DNA of 44,206 nucleotides from an uncultured Granulosicoccaceae bacterium (GTDB taxonomy: Bacteria > Pseudomonadota > Gammaproteobacteria > Granulosicoccales > Granulosicoccaceae): NCBI GenBank assembly GCA_938028465.1, contig CALJAA010000140.1, forward strand, positions 1 to 44,206, in the 5' to 3' direction. Below the pieces are notes generated by a model, which did not search any database, was not told the origin of the DNA, and worked only from the letters and a program-made list of their open reading frames with translations. This document shows, piece by piece, positions 42,455-44,206 of the stretch. The translations under genes were made by a program, and so were the position numbers. Each line of letters begins with the position of its first letter. Within the stretch, counting starts at the first letter, position 1.

Positions 42455-43237
42455 TTATACGGTGCCACCTAACGAACCTTCAAGCTGAGCCATTTCTTGT
42501 CCGCCGGCCATTAAGTCCTGAAGCTCTTCTGGTGATACTTCCCCACGCGTTGCGGTGCCCAAAGTCTTACCGCGATTGAGCACGGTAAAGCGATCACCCA
42601 CAGCCATGGCATGACGCACATTGTGAGTAATAAACACCACGGCAATGCCCTGCTTACGCACCGAATCTACCGTGGCCAATACGTTGGCTGTTTGTCTCAC
42701 ACCCAAAGCTGATGTAGGCTCATCAAGTATTAACACCTTCGCACCAAAGTGCACAGCCCTTGCAAGAGCAACCGTTTGTCGTTCACCCCCGGATAAGGTA
42801 CCAACGGCTTGATCTGGGCCACGTAAGTTGATGCCCATTTTTTTCATTTCACGCATCGTGACTTCGTTAGCGTGTTCGTGATCGTAAAAACGGATACCCA
42901 TGCGCTTACGGGTTGGTTCATTGCCCATAAAGAAGTTTCGTGACACCGACATAAGCGGTATCAAAGCAAGATCTTGATAAACCGTAGCGATACCTGCACT
43001 AATCGCATCTCGCGGGTCGGCAAAGGACAAAGGCTTACCTTCAAAATGAATAGTGCCACTTGTTGGTTTATGTACACCTGACATCGTTTTGATAAACGTG
43101 GATTTGCCGGCACCGTTATCGCCTAACAAACAATGGCACTCACCTGCTTGTATATCGAGTGATACGCCCGCCAACGCTATCACTGAGCCAAAGTGTTTTT
43201 CGATGTTTTCCATACGGATGATAGGTTGATCGCTCAT
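42455..43237 (-). CDS. Sugar ABC transporter ATPase, single-domain FrcA type
   Basis: This 260-residue ATPase has Walker A GDNGAGKST, signature TLSGGERQTVALARAV and Walker B VLILDEPTSALGV. It belongs to the carbohydrate-uptake family CUT2 but has only one nucleotide-binding domain, unlike RbsA or XylG with two; this is the FrcA form. Its ATG overlaps the permease stop (TAATG). A substrate-binding protein gene is expected upstream, outside the window. The sugar is unknown. Confidence 0.93.
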   Translation of the reverse strand: MSDQPIIRMENIEKHFGSVIALAGVSLDIQAGECHCLLGDNGAGKSTFIKTMSGVHKPTSGTIHFEGKPLSFADPRDAISAGIATVYQDLALIPLMSVSRNFFMGNEPTRKRMGIRFYDHEHANEVTMREMKKMGINLRGPDQAVGTLSGGERQTVALARAVHFGAKVLILDEPTSALGVRQTANVLATVDSVRKQGIAVVFITHNVRHAMAVGDRFTVLNRGKTLGTATRGEVSPEELQDLMAGGQEMAQLEGSLGGTV

Positions 43238-44206
43238 TAGCGCTCCCCCGTTATCATGCGACGAATGTAGGTGTTAAGGATAACGGCCATGAGTAGGATC
43301 AAACCCAGAAACACTCTAAACAACGAACTCTCAACACCTGCAAAAAATAAACCCTGTTGCACCACGCCAAAAATCAATGCACCTAAGGCCGCACCAATAA
43401 CCGAGCCGTAACCGCCGGTTAACAGCGCACCCCCTATAACCACAGCGATGATCGCTTCAAACTCTTTTAACAAGCCTCGATCAGCACCTGCAGAACCAAA
43501 CTCCATGACTTGGCAGGTGGCAAAGACAGTTGCACAAAAAGCCGTTGTCATAAACATTAATATTTTTACGCGATTAACCGGCACACCCACATACCGTGCG
43601 GCTTGTTGATCACCACCGGCTGCAAATATCCAGTTGCCAAAACGGGTTCTCGTTAAAATGATATGGCCGATGATCACCAACACGATCGCCCAAACAATCA
43701 ACATGGGGATACCATCCACCACCGGTTGGCCTTTGCGAGAGCCGCGTTCAAATACGCTGATCCAACCCGCATCCCCCATCCATTCAAACAAACCGGTAAA
43801 TATTTTGCCGCCAAATATTGGCGCTAGCCAATCGCCTTCTGCGGCTTCTTTAACTCCACCAATGATGGTTTTACGTTCGATCGTTTGTGGGAAGTAAATC
43901 GTAAAACCACGCAGAATAAACAGAAATGCCAACGTGACGATAAAACTAGGGAGCCCGGTTTTAACCACAATGAACCCATTTAAGGCACCTATGGAAATAC
44001 ACAGAACGAACGTAGTAAGAATCGCCATCCATACCGGCCAATCCAATGTGGTAGAGAATATCGCAATCATCATCCCGGCAAAGCCAATCAGTGACCCTAC
44101 CGATAAATCAAATTCTCCAGCAATCATCAGCAAGCAAGCACCCACGGCAATGATCATGAACTGCGCTGATACGATCGACCAAGTCAACGCGCCTTGGCTG
44201 CTAAAC
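43237..44206 (-). CDS. Sugar ABC transporter permease (CUT2/FrcC type), 5' end outside the window
   Basis: The visible part covers over 320 residues. AGEFDLSVGSLIGFAGM is the conserved CUT2 motif, and INGFIVVKTGLPSFIVTLAF-like text (NGFIVVKTGLPSFIVTLA), GGDQQAARYVGVPV and VIGGALLTGGYGSVIGAALG follow, with many membrane helices. The frame stays open to the window edge (residues FSSQGALTWS precede the first TTG start), so the real start lies beyond 44206. It is paired with the single-domain ATPase. Confidence 0.93.
   Translation of the reverse strand, partial: FSSQGALTWSIVSAQFMIIAVGACLLMIAGEFDLSVGSLIGFAGMMIAIFSTTLDWPVWMAILTTFVLCISIGALNGFIVVKTGLPSFIVTLAFLFILRGFTIYFPQTIERKTIIGGVKEAAEGDWLAPIFGGKIFTGLFEWMGDAGWISVFERGSRKGQPVVDGIPMLIVWAIVLVIIGHIILTRTRFGNWIFAAGGDQQAARYVGVPVNRVKILMFMTTAFCATVFATCQVMEFGSAGADRGLLKEFEAIIAVVIGGALLTGGYGSVIGAALGALIFGVVQQGLFFAGVESSLFRVFLGLILLMAVILNTYIRRMITGER

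Overview
The window is a chromosomal stretch from a gammaproteobacterium, probably free-living and aquatic. The main evidence is gene order: rpmF-yceD next to a divergent yceF, cysS facing cyclophilin-lpxH, rpoE-rseA-rseB-rseC-mucD running into lepA-lepB-rnc-era-recO, SRP RNA-dnaX-ybaB-recR, and phoBR-pstSCAB-phoU. The mucD position and the SRP RNA upstream of dnaX resemble Pseudomonas-like genomes. RseC, LpxH, Orn and the lengthened PstC/PstA fit Gammaproteobacteria. I cannot name the genus.

Layout. (1) 1-5.3 kb: tRNA-Cys and tRNA-Gly, then plsX, rpmF and yceD, all on the minus strand; yceF on plus; pgpA, nusB and cysS on minus. (2) 5.3-7.9 kb, plus strand: exported cyclophilin, cytosolic cyclophilin, lpxH and a small DUF1127 protein. 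(3) 8.0-9.7 kb: an exported DUF2330 protein. (4) 9.8-20.8 kb: a long minus-strand run, rpoE-rseA-rseB-rseC-mucD-glutaredoxin-lepA-lepB-DUF4845-rnc-era-recO-DUF455 ferritin-like. It links envelope stress, protein export, translation, RNA processing and DNA repair. (5) 20.8-26.5 kb: RhdA-type rhodanese, rsgA, orn, recR, ybaB, dnaX and the 4.5S RNA. (6) 26.6-34.1 kb: a complete phosphate-starvation module, phoB-phoR then pstS-pstC-pstA-pstB-phoU, with a clear Pho box before pstS. (7) 34.1-37.1 kb, the most accessory-looking part: two paralogous secreted trypsin-like proteases with GlyGly-CTERM-like tails flanking an unknown lipoprotein. (8) 37.2-41.1 kb: a glutathione S-transferase-like protein and a DUF1501/DUF1800 pair. 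(9) 41.3 kb to the end: histidine phosphatase, a YaiI-family protein, and a sugar ABC ATPase and permease; the permease is cut by the window edge.

Non-coding structure. Three perfect copies of a 26-bp palindrome (GTCATCCCCGC-N4-GCGGGGATGAC), one shorter relative and one truncated copy sit between genes in the first 24 kb; I see none later. A separate 16-bp palindrome, TGGGATATAAWTCCCA, lies upstream of the DUF2330 gene and of the DUF1800 gene and contains the likely -10 box, suggesting a shared regulator. The rpoE gene has an in-frame open leader of 48 codons ahead of its best start (TTG) and a possible sigma-E-type promoter.

No CRISPR array, insertion sequence, prophage or rRNA is visible. 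Most of the window is conserved core genome. I did not find a clearly new multi-gene system. The best leads are the protease-lipoprotein-protease locus, the shared palindrome and the rpoE leader.
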